The notes under the pieces were generated by a model. The model did not search any database. It was given only the letters and a program-made list of their open reading frames with translations, and was not told where the DNA came from. Source: BD2-11 sp965115885 (GTDB lineage Bacteria; Gemmatimonadota; Gemmatimonadetes; Longimicrobiales; Gaopeijiaceae). From it: 64,000 nucleotides of DNA. Of the stretch, positions 53,143-61,621 are shown in pieces (position 1 is the first letter of the stretch; each line of letters starts with the position of its first letter). The stretch is from the NCBI GenBank assembly GCA_965115885.1, contig OZ220479.1, positions 2,604,001-2,668,000 on the forward strand, given 5' to 3'. Both the position numbers and the translations under genes were made by a program.

Positions 53143-53553
53143 TCAGGGCCCGCCCGGCGGCGGCGTCCCGTCGGGCGGCGGCGTCTCGTCGGGCGGCGTC
53201 TCGCCGGGCGCTTCGATCGGAGTCGCCTCTTCGGCGGCGTCGGCCTCCTCGAGCCCGGGGAGGACGGGCGTGGGCGCGACCTGCTGCTGGCTCTCGCGCA
53301 GGATGGAGGACGGCGCCGAGGCCTGCGACGACATGATCGACAGCACCAGCGCGAGCAACATGAAGAGGGACCCCGTGGTCCAGGTGGTGCGCGTCAGCAC
53401 GGAAGCGGCTTGGCGCCCGGCGAGGATTCCTTCGGTCGGGCTGGCTCCTCCGCCCATGGCGGCTAGCCCGCCCCCCTTCCCCGCCTGCAGGAGGACGACG
53501 ATCCCGAGGATCAAGCCGTCCAGCACGAGTAGGAACAGCAGAAAGCCATACAT
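53143..53553 (-). CDS. secG: Preprotein translocase subunit SecG
   Basis: SecG helps SecYEG move proteins across the inner membrane. The 136-residue product has two hydrophobic helices (FLLFLLVLDGLILGIVVLLQ and TGSLFMLLALVLSIMSS) separated by the conserved GKGGGLAAMGGGA and TRTTWTTG segments. A long Pro/Glu-rich tail follows from about residue 80 and ends in a PPPDGTPPPGGP stretch, longer than in E. coli SecG. The start ATG is clear. It lies between tpiA and E1alpha, a tpiA-secG linkage that is common in bacteria. Confidence 0.93.
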   Translation of the reverse strand: MYGFLLFLLVLDGLILGIVVLLQAGKGGGLAAMGGGASPTEGILAGRQAASVLTRTTWTTGSLFMLLALVLSIMSSQASAPSSILRESQQQVAPTPVLPGLEEADAAEEATPIEAPGETPPDETPPPDGTPPPGGP

Positions 53554-53645
53554 GCGTCTATTTTCCGGCTCGCTCGCCCGGTTCGTAGGGATCGGCGTAA
53601 ACCATCGTCCCGCCCCGCTCCGCTGTCAAGCGGTTCGAGCCGGGC

Positions 53646-54398
53646 TCAGGGCCGAGCCGCCTCGGCGATGCGGGCGAAGGATCCGGGTTCGAGGCTCGCG
53701 CCGCCCACCAGCACCCCGTCGACGTCGTCGCGGGCGAGCAGGCGCGCGGCGTTCCCCGGGTTCACGCTGCCCCCGTAGAGGATGCGCACCGAAGCGGCGC
53801 GTTCCCCGCCCCAGGTCTCCCCGAGACGATCCCTCAGGATCGCGTGGGCCGCGGCGGCGTCCTCCGGGGTGGCGGTCTCGCCCGTCCCGATCGCCCACAC
53901 GGGCTCGTAGGCGATCATCATCTCGTCGACGGGGGCGAGGACCGCGAGCGCGGCGTCGAGCTGGCGGACGACGACCGCGCGGACCCGGCCGGCGCGGCGT
54001 TCCTCGAGCGTCTCGCCCACGCACACCACCGGGACCAGTCCGGCGCGGACGACGGCGCGCGCCTTGGCGGCGGCGTCCCGGTCGCTCTCGCCGAACAGAC
54101 GGCGCCGCTCGGAGTGCCCCACCAGGACGTGGCTGGCGCCCGCCGCGCGCGCCATGGGCGCCGAAATTTCGCCCGTGAAGGCGCCGCTCGGCTCGGGATG
54201 GACGTTCTGCACGCCCAACCGCACCGCGGGCCGTTCGGGAAGGGCGGCGCGCGCCGCCGCGAGGGAGAGGGCCGGGGGGAAGACCAGAACGTCGGGCTCC
54301 GGCCCGGGCCAGGAGGGCCGGAAGGCGCCGAAGAACCGGCGCGCCTCCTCCGGAGGGTGGTTCATCTTCCAGTTTCCGGCGACGACCGGGTTCCTCAT
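53646..54398 (-). CDS. tpiA: Triosephosphate isomerase
   Basis: TpiA interconverts dihydroxyacetone phosphate and glyceraldehyde 3-phosphate. The 250-residue protein has VAGNWKMN with the active-site Lys, GHSERR with the catalytic His region, the catalytic Glu in IAYEPVWAIGTGETATPEDA and the phosphate loop ILYGGSVNPGN. GGASLEPGSFARI ends the barrel. It lies 109 bp after pgk and 92 bp before secG on the same strand. Fully canonical. Confidence 0.97.
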   Translation of the reverse strand: MRNPVVAGNWKMNHPPEEARRFFGAFRPSWPGPEPDVLVFPPALSLAAARAALPERPAVRLGVQNVHPEPSGAFTGEISAPMARAAGASHVLVGHSERRRLFGESDRDAAAKARAVVRAGLVPVVCVGETLEERRAGRVRAVVVRQLDAALAVLAPVDEMMIAYEPVWAIGTGETATPEDAAAAHAILRDRLGETWGGERAASVRILYGGSVNPGNAARLLARDDVDGVLVGGASLEPGSFARIAEAARP

Positions 54399-54507
54399 GC
54401 GGCCTCCCGACGGTGTGCGCGTCCGCCCGTCCTGCGGGGCCGACGCGGCGATTCTCTGGTTCGGCGACGCGCGGCCGACGCGGCGACCGGCCCGCTCCGG
54501 GACGGCG

Positions 54508-55707
54508 CTACGCGTCGGAGAGCGCCTCCAGTCCGGGAAGGGTCTTCCCCGCCAGGAGCTCCAGCGAGGCCCCCCCGCCGGTGGACACGTGCGCGAAGAC
54601 GTCGGCGAATCCGGCGGCGCGCACCGCGGCCGCGGAGTCGCCCCCCCCGGCGACGGTCGTCGCTCCGGCGGCGGTCGCGGCGGCGACCGACCGCGCGACC
54701 GCGACGGTCCCGCCGGCGAAGGGCGCCATCTCGAACACGCCCATGGGGCCGTTCCATACGACGGTGCGGGCCCGATCCAGCTCGGCCGCGAAGATGCGTC
54801 GGCTGGCGCGTCCGACGTCGCCGATGCGGTCCCGGGCTCCGACCGATGCCCGGGGCACCTCGCGAACCGCCGCGTCCGGGGCCAAGCGGGACGCGACCAC
54901 GCAGTCGACCGGCAGCAGCAACCGGTCGCCGGCGTCCTCCATCAGCCGGATCGCGAGGTCGGCGTCGGCCGCATCCGCCAGGGACCGACCGATTTCGAGT
55001 CCCAGCGCCCGAAAAAAAGCGTTGGCCAGGGCGCCCCCGACCAGAACCCGGTCGGCGCGCGCGAGCATCGGCTCGACGACGGCGATCTTGTCCGACACCT
55101 TGGCGCCGCCCAGCACCGCCACGAAGGGACGCTCGGGATTCTCCAGGGCGTCGCCCAGAACGCGCATCTCGCGTTCGAGCAGCAGACCCGCCACCGCCTC
55201 TCCGCCCTTGGCGCGCATCGCCAGGGCGAGGCCGGAAGTGGAGGCGTGGGCGCGGTGCGCGGTCCCGAAAGCCTCGTTCACGAAGTGGGCTCCGAGCGCG
55301 GCGAAGGCGGCGGCCAGGGCGGGATCGTTGCGCGTCTCGCCCTCGAGGAAGCGGGTGTTCTCGGCCACCAGGATTCCGCCCGGCGCGAGCGAGAGAGCGC
55401 GCGCCCGCGTCCGCTTCCCGACCGGCTCGGAGACGAACTCCACGTCCCGGCCGAGGAGTTCGCCCAATCGCGCCGCGACCGGCGCGAGCGAGGCCTCCGG
55501 CCTGGGCCGTCCGCCGGGGCGACCCAGGTGCGAGAGGAGGACCAGGCGCGCGCCCGCTCCGGCGAGCCGGCGCAGGGTCGGCAGGCTGCGTTCGATGCGG
55601 GTGTCGTCCGCCACCTCTCCGTCCCGCAGCGGGACGTTGAAGTCGACGCGCGCCACGACGGGCTCGCCGAAACGCGGAGCCCAGTCCGCGAGGGTCTTCT
55701 TGCGCAT
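54508..55707 (-). CDS. pgk: Phosphoglycerate kinase
   Basis: Pgk makes ATP and 3-phosphoglycerate from 1,3-bisphosphoglycerate. The 399-residue protein has the N-domain phrases RVDFNVPLRDG, LLSHLGRPGG and FVNEAFGTAHRAHAST. In the hinge and C-domain are AVLGGAKVSDKIAVVE, VVWNGPMGVFEM and the nucleotide-binding VAGGGDSAAAV, then HVSTGGGASLELLAGKTLPG. FVNEAFG is a variant of the usual LxNDAFG. It lies 81 bp after gap. Length and motifs are standard. Confidence 0.97.
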   Translation of the reverse strand: MRKKTLADWAPRFGEPVVARVDFNVPLRDGEVADDTRIERSLPTLRRLAGAGARLVLLSHLGRPGGRPRPEASLAPVAARLGELLGRDVEFVSEPVGKRTRARALSLAPGGILVAENTRFLEGETRNDPALAAAFAALGAHFVNEAFGTAHRAHASTSGLALAMRAKGGEAVAGLLLEREMRVLGDALENPERPFVAVLGGAKVSDKIAVVEPMLARADRVLVGGALANAFFRALGLEIGRSLADAADADLAIRLMEDAGDRLLLPVDCVVASRLAPDAAVREVPRASVGARDRIGDVGRASRRIFAAELDRARTVVWNGPMGVFEMAPFAGGTVAVARSVAAATAAGATTVAGGGDSAAAVRAAGFADVFAHVSTGGGASLELLAGKTLPGLEALSDA

Positions 55708-55788
55708 GGGTCGCGCCCGCCGGGACCCCGTTCCGCCCCGGCCGGGCGAACCGTGCCGGGACCGGAGCGAGCGCCCGGATCGGCGGCG

Positions 55789-56811
55789 TCAGACCGTCGC
55801 CGCCGCGCGCGCGCCGACGAAGCGCGCCAAGTCGACCACGCGGCTCGAGTAGCCGGCCTCGTTGTCGTACCAGGAGAGCACCTTCGCCATCCGGCCGTCG
55901 ACGACGTTGGTGCTCAGCGCGTCCACCACCGAGCTCGCGGGGTTGCCGACGTAGTCCACCGAGACCAGCGGCTCGGCGGAGACGTCGAGGACGCCGCGCA
56001 TGGGACCGGCGGCGGCCTCCCTCATGGCCCGGTTGACCCCGTCGGCGTCGGTCGCTCGCTCGAGTTCGGCCACGACGTCCACCAACGAGACGTTCGGGGT
56101 GGGCACCCGCACCGCCATGCCGTCGATGCGGCCGCGCACCTCCGGAACGACCAGCCCGGTGGCCCGGGCGGCCCCGGTCGTGGTGGGGATCATGGACACC
56201 GCGGCGGCGCGCGCCCTGCGCAGATCCCCGTGCGGACGGTCCAGCAACGCCTGGCCGTTGGTGTAGGAATGGATGGTGGTGACCAGCCCGCGGCGGAAGC
56301 CGAAGCGGTCGCTCAGCACCTTGACCACCGGCGCCAAGCAGTTGGTGGTGCAGCTGGCGTTGGAGACGACGTGGTGGCGGTCGGGATCGTAGGCGTCGTG
56401 GTTGACCCCGAGCACCAGGGTGGCGTCCACGTCCTTGCCGGGCGCGCTCACGATCACCTTGCGAGCGCCGGCGGCGATGTGGCGACCCGCGGCCGCGCGG
56501 TCGCGGAAGAGGCCGGTCGACTCGACGACCACGTCCACCCCCAGTTCCGCCCACGGAAGGTCGCCCGGGTCGCGTTCGGCGAAAACGCGGATCCGGCCGC
56601 CGTCGACCGCCAGCTCCCCGTCCGCGACCTCGACCGATCCCGGGTAGATCCCGTGCACCGAGTCGTACTTGAGGAGATGGGCGAGCGTGGCCGTGTCCAT
56701 AAGGTCGTTCACGGCGACCAGATCGAGGCCGGGATCGGCGTCCCCGGCGAGGGCGCGCAACACGTTGCGGCCGATGCGGCCGAAGCCGTTGATGGCGAGT
56801 CGAATCGACAT
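55789..56811 (-). CDS. gap: Glyceraldehyde-3-phosphate dehydrogenase
   Basis: Gap oxidises glyceraldehyde 3-phosphate with NAD(P) and phosphate. The 340-residue protein begins MSIRLAINGFGRIGRNVLRA at the ATG at 56811. It has the catalytic Cys in SNASCTTNCLAPVV, the active-site His region in HSYTNGQALLD, and ATGLVVPE plus the final WYDNEAGYSSRVVDL. An in-frame start upstream would only add low-complexity residues. It is the first gene of the long leftward run, with a 281-bp divergent region to the next gene. Canonical type I GAPDH. Confidence 0.97.
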   Translation of the reverse strand: MSIRLAINGFGRIGRNVLRALAGDADPGLDLVAVNDLMDTATLAHLLKYDSVHGIYPGSVEVADGELAVDGGRIRVFAERDPGDLPWAELGVDVVVESTGLFRDRAAAGRHIAAGARKVIVSAPGKDVDATLVLGVNHDAYDPDRHHVVSNASCTTNCLAPVVKVLSDRFGFRRGLVTTIHSYTNGQALLDRPHGDLRRARAAAVSMIPTTTGAARATGLVVPEVRGRIDGMAVRVPTPNVSLVDVVAELERATDADGVNRAMREAAAGPMRGVLDVSAEPLVSVDYVGNPASSVVDALSTNVVDGRMAKVLSWYDNEAGYSSRVVDLARFVGARAAATV

Positions 56812-57092
56812 GGAGGGCGTCGTCTCCGGGGCGCGTCTGGTGCGTTCTGTCGACAAGAGGGAACCCGACCGGGCACGCACCCCGCCGACGGGCCGGGGTT
56901 CCCGAACCGAATCTAACGCCGAAGAGCCTCGCGAGGGGCTCCGGGCGCGCGCTTCCCGGTCTTGTCCGGGGAACGCGGATGCGTCGATTCTTGGTAGAAC
57001 GGGGGGCGCGCGCCTGCGCCCTTCCCCCTCCTCCCCTTCCCGTCCGGGCGAGGGAGAGGACTCGCGATTCCGCCCTGCGAAGAGTTGCTCCG

Positions 57093-58802
57093 ATGCCTGC
57101 CCATCCCACGTTGGATCCCCCGCTCGAAGAGAGGACCGCAGACGAGCTCCTCGAGCTCCTGGACGAGAAATTCCTTCGCGAGGTGGTGGTTCGCGCCCTC
57201 GAGCACCGCCCCGAATCCAAGAAGCTCCGGCGACGGAAGAGGGACGCGCTGCGCCAGCTCCGGATCGACGGATTCAAGGACCCCAGCGTCGCGCCCACGC
57301 CCAAGCTCCTCCAACCCGTGCTGAAGTGGATCATGCTCGATCCGGAGCTCGCCCGCACCGTTCTCAACGTCTGGGCGGACGCGCGCGCGGCGCTTCGCGA
57401 CCGGGCCGTCGAGCACCTCGCGCGCCTGGACGTGTCCGCGCCCGAGCCGCTCGACGCGCGCTTCGACGCCTTCTGGACCGAGAAGGAGTGGCGGGAGGAG
57501 CGCGCGGCGCTGGCGGCGGCCGACGACGCGGTCGATCCGGACTCCGCCGGGCTGATGCTCTGCATCCTCGCGCAACGGTTCCCCGCGCCCCCGCGCCTCG
57601 AGTCCCCGCTCTTCAGGGGTTGGATCGAACGGATGGAGGAGATCCCGCCCGACGATTTCGAGTGGGAGGAAGCCGACGTCTTCGTCATGCAGATCGAGGA
57701 CGTCCGGTCCTCGAAGAAGCGCGAGCTCCTCCGGGAGCGCGGAGAGGCGATCGAGCAGCTGTGCCGCTCCCTGCGGGAGCAATTCGACGAGGAGCTCCGC
57801 TACCTCGACATCGATCCGGATCCCTGGCCCCGAGCGATCGAGAGCCGGCCCGCGCTGCTCGACCTGCCGCCGATATCGCTCGGCCTTCTCATGACCTCCT
57901 TGGAGGAATATCGGCCGATTCGTCCCCAGGCCCTCTCGCGCACCGAAGAGCTCGAGCGCGCCGAACAACGAGAGGAACTCGAGGAAACCATCCTCTTGGC
58001 GGCCCGGATGTGGGAGGAGGGCATCGCCCGGTTCGACTCGGCGAAAGAGAACGCTCCCGCGCCGGAGACCGACGCCGAGGCGGCGATCCCCGCATCGCCC
58101 GAGGCGGAGAGCGGGCCCGTCCCGGAGGAGGTCGCGGCCCTTCGAAGCGAACGCGAGCGGCTCGAGGAGGAGAACCGCGCGCTCCGGGCGGAGAAGGCGG
58201 AACGCGAGGCGGAGACCGAGCAGCTCCGGGAGGAGCTGTCGCGGAGCCGGGAGAGGCGCGGGGACTGGACGTTCCTGTGGGAGAGCTACATCGGGGAACT
58301 CCGACGGGTCCAAGCGCTTCTCAAGCGGCTCCGGGAGCTCGGCGAGGCGTCGGCGGACGAGGAGCCCGCACCGGACGAGAAGCCGGTGCGGGACGTCCGC
58401 GAAGCCATCGCCCGGGCGCGGAAGACGTTCCCCGACCGACTCGTCGTCCGGCTCAACTCCCGCTCCGACGAGAACACGCCCTTCGCGAAGCCGGAAGAGG
58501 TGTTCAACGCGCTGGCGTGGCTCGCCACCGCGCACCGCAGCGGCCGGACCGAATCGATCGCGGAAGTCTGCCCGGGCTGGTCCTACAAGCCGAGCCAATC
58601 CGATTCCACGATGGGAAAGTACGAGAACTGGTACCAGACCACGGTCGACGGAACCTCGATTCAACTTCCGGTTCACGTCGGCAAGGGGACCGACCACGAC
58701 CCGCGCCACACGATCCGGATCGCCTGCGCCCTGGACAAACCGAACGACCGCGTCGTCGTCGGGTTCGTCGGCCAGCACCAGCCGACCCGGCGCGGGACGT
58801 AG
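57093..58802 (+). CDS. Coiled-coil protein with conserved C-terminal domain, function unknown
   Basis: I do not recognise a named family. The 569-residue protein is soluble, Glu/Arg/Leu-rich and mostly helical. The N-terminal half (about 10-330) contains ELLELLDEKFLREVVVRALEH and many acidic helices. Residues about 335-430 form a long coiled coil (RSERERLEEENRALRAEKAER, quoted in part). The last 110 residues form a separate domain with LVVRLNSRSDENTPFAKPEE, SIAEVCPGWSYKPSQSDS, HVGKGTDHDPRHTIRIAC and VVVGFVGQHQPT. That domain's RHTIRI...VVVGFVGQH pattern recurs, as I remember it, at the C-termini of other uncharacterised proteins, some near defence genes. It is encoded against the flanking operons. 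No toxin or enzyme motif is evident. Confidence 0.75.
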   Translation: MPAHPTLDPPLEERTADELLELLDEKFLREVVVRALEHRPESKKLRRRKRDALRQLRIDGFKDPSVAPTPKLLQPVLKWIMLDPELARTVLNVWADARAALRDRAVEHLARLDVSAPEPLDARFDAFWTEKEWREERAALAAADDAVDPDSAGLMLCILAQRFPAPPRLESPLFRGWIERMEEIPPDDFEWEEADVFVMQIEDVRSSKKRELLRERGEAIEQLCRSLREQFDEELRYLDIDPDPWPRAIESRPALLDLPPISLGLLMTSLEEYRPIRPQALSRTEELERAEQREELEETILLAARMWEEGIARFDSAKENAPAPETDAEAAIPASPEAESGPVPEEVAALRSERERLEEENRALRAEKAEREAETEQLREELSRSRERRGDWTFLWESYIGELRRVQALLKRLRELGEASADEEPAPDEKPVRDVREAIARARKTFPDRLVVRLNSRSDENTPFAKPEEVFNALAWLATAHRSGRTESIAEVCPGWSYKPSQSDSTMGKYENWYQTTVDGTSIQLPVHVGKGTDHDPRHTIRIACALDKPNDRVVVGFVGQHQPTRRGT

Positions 58803-58899
58803 GCCGCTCGCCCCCGAGGTCCGGCGGACGCGGACGGCGGCGCCGGGAGGGTTCCGACGCCGGAGCGGCGCGCCCAGCGTCCTCCGCGCCTCTATATCT

Positions 58900-59751
58900 C
58901 TATCGCGCGCGCGCCCGCTCCAGGGCCCTGCGCATGGCCGGAAGCGGCGCCTCGCGCCCCCACCAGAGTTCGAAGGCGGCGGCCCCCTGCCGGAGGAGCA
59001 TTTCGCCTCCGTCCATGGCGGGGATGCCGCGCGCGCGCGCGGCGGCCGTGAGGCGGGTTCCGGCGGGAGCGTAGACCATGTCCAGGACCGCCCCCACGGA
59101 CCCCAGGCGGTCGAGGGCGACCGGGAGCGGATCGCGCGCGCTCAATCCGAGCGAGGTCGCGTTCAGCACCAGGTCGAAGGCTCGCCCCTCCAGGACGTCG
59201 ACGTCGGCGACCACGCGCACGCGGGCGTCCCCGGCTTCGGCGGCCATGGCGCGGGCGCGGGCGGCGGTGCGGTTGACGACCCGGACCTCCGCGGCGCCTT
59301 CGTCGACGAGCGCGGCGACGGCGGCGCGCGCGCCGCCCCCGGCGCCGACCAGAAGCACCCGGGCGCCCCGGGCGGGTCCCTCCAACACCGCCCGCACGGC
59401 GCGGCGCGCGCCCTCCACGTCGGTGTTGTCCCCGCAGGTGCGCGCGCCCTCGCCCCAGAAGGTGTTGCACGCCCCGGTCCGCCCGACCGCGGCGGCCGCC
59501 CGGTCGAGCGCGGCGGCCGCGCGGCGCTTGTGCGGCACGGTCACGTTGCCGCCTCCCCCGGCCCGCGCCAGCGTGCGCATCGCCGGCGCGACGTCATCCG
59601 GCTCGCAAGCGATCGCCACGTACCTGCCGTCGAGCCCGGCGGCGCGAAACGCCGCGTTCTGGATCGCGGGCGAGAGCGAATGCGCCACGGGGTCGCCCAA
59701 GACGGCGAAGACGCGCGGGAGGCGGAACGGGCGGCCCGCAGGGGCCGTCAC
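58900..59751 (-). CDS. aroE: Shikimate dehydrogenase
   Basis: AroE reduces 3-dehydroshikimate with NADPH in aromatic amino acid synthesis. The 283-residue protein has the substrate-binding SLSPAIQNAAF, NVTVPHKRRAA, the NTDVEGARRAV motif and the Rossmann VGAGGGARAAV. VVNRTAARA and MDGGEMLLRQGAAAFELW complete the family pattern. The GTG start at 59751 overlaps the preceding gene stop (GTGA). It is the last gene of the coaBC-udg-dnaB-ispD-sua5 run. Canonical, apart from a GC-rich linker before the start. Confidence 0.95.
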   Translation of the reverse strand: MTAPAGRPFRLPRVFAVLGDPVAHSLSPAIQNAAFRAAGLDGRYVAIACEPDDVAPAMRTLARAGGGGNVTVPHKRRAAAALDRAAAAVGRTGACNTFWGEGARTCGDNTDVEGARRAVRAVLEGPARGARVLLVGAGGGARAAVAALVDEGAAEVRVVNRTAARARAMAAEAGDARVRVVADVDVLEGRAFDLVLNATSLGLSARDPLPVALDRLGSVGAVLDMVYAPAGTRLTAAARARGIPAMDGGEMLLRQGAAAFELWWGREAPLPAMRRALERARAR

Positions 59752-60911
59752 GGCGCGTCGGCCGGGTCGGGCTCCAAGCGGTCGAGCACCGCGTCGACCA
59801 GGCGTTCGAGCTCGGCGCAGGTCTCCCGGTACCGCCGGTCGCTTCCGCCGAAGGGGTCGGCGACCCCGCCGGACGCCGCGCCGACGAACCGTGTGATCAC
59901 GTCGGCGTAGCAACGGCCCGGGCCGAGCGCCTCGACCGCCTCCAGATGCGACGGCGCCATCGCCAGCGCCAAGTCGGCCCAATCCAGTTCGTCTTCGCCC
60001 AGCGGGCGCGCCGCGTGACCCTCCAAGTCGAGGCCTCGCTCGCCCACGGCCGCGCGCGCGCCGGCCGAGGCCGGGGCGCCCTCGAGAGCCATGGTCCCGG
60101 CGGACCGGACCCGGAGCCCGCGCAATCCGCGCCCCGCCGCGCGGGCGCGCGTGAGCGCCTCCGCCATCGGGCTCCGGCAGGTGTTCCCGGTGCAGACGTA
60201 CAGGATGCGGGGACCCGTGCGGGCGGCGTCCGCAGAGACGTCCTCCGCTTCCGCGCGCTCCCGGATCGAGGGACAGATCTCGCGCAGCCGCGCCGTCTCC
60301 AGCGCGCCGGCGCGCAGAACGACGGGATCCGGTCCGGTGCAGTCCACCAAGGTCGAGGCCGGGGCCGGGGGAAGCGCTCCGGCGTCCAGCACCCACAGCC
60401 GCTCGTCGGCGCCGAGCGCGCGGGCCGCCTTCTCCGCCTCCGCGCCGGTGCGCGCGGGCCGCTCTCCGGGCAGGTTGGCGCTGGTCGAGGTGACGACCGC
60501 GCCCCCCTCGTCCAGAATCCGGCGCACGATCAGGGCCGGGCTCACCCGGACGGCCACCCCGCCGTGCGCGTTCCGCACGCGCGCGGGCAACCGGGCTCCG
60601 GGCTCGGAGAGCACCAGGGTGAGAGGCCCGGGCCACAAGCGCTCGGCGAGCCGTCGCGCGTACCGGTTCCAGACGAGCCCGGGCACCGCGTGCGGGTGGG
60701 AGGCCAGCAAAAGGAACGGCTTGCCGGCATCGCGCCGCTTGAGCGCAGCCAAGGCGTCCAAGGCCTCCTCCGACGTCGGCCCCCCCAGCCCGTACACGGT
60801 CTCGGTCGGGTAGGCGAGCAGCCCGCCGGAGCGGAGATGCCGAACCGCTTCCCGCAGCCGGCGGGGGGCGAGGCGCCCCGACCGGCAGTCGAGCACGCGC
60901 GGGCCGTTCAC
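59748..60911 (-). CDS. Fusion: L-threonylcarbamoyladenylate synthase (Sua5/YrdC) and low-molecular-weight protein-tyrosine-phosphatase-like domain
   Basis: One 387-residue protein. Residues 1 to about 215 are a Sua5/YrdC/YwlC domain (GGLLAYPTETVYGLG, KRRDAGKPFLLL, LWPGPLTLVL, STSANLPGE), which makes threonylcarbamoyl-AMP for tRNA t6A modification. Residues about 235-387 are a low-molecular-weight phosphatase/arsenate-reductase-like domain with VCTGNTCRSPMAEA (Cys-X5-Arg P-loop) and a later DPFGGSDRRY that supplies the Asp. The GTG start overlaps ispD by 4 bp. The phosphatase Cys and Arg are intact. A functional link between the two domains is not established; the fusion may be shared with related bacteria. 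Confidence 0.9.
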   Translation of the reverse strand: MNGPRVLDCRSGRLAPRRLREAVRHLRSGGLLAYPTETVYGLGGPTSEEALDALAALKRRDAGKPFLLLASHPHAVPGLVWNRYARRLAERLWPGPLTLVLSEPGARLPARVRNAHGGVAVRVSPALIVRRILDEGGAVVTSTSANLPGERPARTGAEAEKAARALGADERLWVLDAGALPPAPASTLVDCTGPDPVVLRAGALETARLREICPSIRERAEAEDVSADAARTGPRILYVCTGNTCRSPMAEALTRARAAGRGLRGLRVRSAGTMALEGAPASAGARAAVGERGLDLEGHAARPLGEDELDWADLALAMAPSHLEAVEALGPGRCYADVITRFVGAASGGVADPFGGSDRRYRETCAELERLVDAVLDRLEPDPADAP

Positions 60912-61621
60912 GCGCCGGACTCCGCCAGTTCGAGCAGGCGCTCCGCCACCGCCAAGTCCTCGGGGCGAGTCACCTTGAGGTTGCGGGGCTCCCCCTCCAC
61001 CATCTCGACCTCGCCGCTCAAGCGCTCCACCAGCGACGCGTCGTCGGTGCCCTCGAACCCTTCCGCGCGAGCGCGCCGCAGGGCGAGCTCCAGAAGGCGG
61101 CGCGGGAACGCCTGCGGGGTCTGGGCGTGCCAGTGGCGGTCGCGCGGAAGGGTGCGGACCACCCGCCCGCGGGCGTCGACCTCCTTCAGAGTGTCCACCG
61201 CGGGCACGCCGGCCACCGCCGCCCGGCCCGCCGCGGCCGCGCGCAGGCAGCGCCCGACGAGTTCCGGCGTCGCCAGGGGACGGGCTCCGTCGTGCACCAG
61301 CACCACCTCCACCCTCTCCGGCAGGGCGGCCACCGCCGCCGCCACCGACTCGCCCCGGGTGCCCCCCCCCGCCACCACCCGGACGCGGGGGTCGGCGCCG
61401 ACGAGCCAAGCCGGGGGACGCGCCGCCCGGTCGGGAGGGAGGGCGACCGCCACGCACTCCACCTCCGGCGTCGCCAGGAAGGGCCGGATGGCGCGCAGCA
61501 GGATCGGTTGCCCGGCGAGCTCCAGGAACGTCTTGCGCGTCCCGCCCATGCGTCGACCCGCGCCCGCCGCCGGCACGGCGACTCCGGCCCGGCAGAGCGG
61601 CCTTCCCCCGCGCGGGGTCAT
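60908..61621 (-). CDS. ispD: 2-C-methyl-D-erythritol 4-phosphate cytidylyltransferase
   Basis: IspD attaches CMP to MEP in the non-mevalonate isoprenoid pathway. The 237-residue protein has VAVPAAGAGRRMGGTRKTFLEL (split here as PAAGAGRRMG, the nucleotide loop), VLVHDGARPLAT, PAVDTLKEVD, QTPQAFPRRLLELA, TDDASLVE and NLKVTRPEDLAVAE. The final three are family signatures. The ATG overlaps the dnaB stop (ATGA). The downstream gene overlaps too, giving a chain dnaB-ispD-sua5-aroE. ispF, often fused or adjacent, is not in the window. Confidence 0.95.
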   Translation of the reverse strand: MTPRGGRPLCRAGVAVPAAGAGRRMGGTRKTFLELAGQPILLRAIRPFLATPEVECVAVALPPDRAARPPAWLVGADPRVRVVAGGGTRGESVAAAVAALPERVEVVLVHDGARPLATPELVGRCLRAAAAGRAAVAGVPAVDTLKEVDARGRVVRTLPRDRHWHAQTPQAFPRRLLELALRRARAEGFEGTDDASLVERLSGEVEMVEGEPRNLKVTRPEDLAVAERLLELAESGA

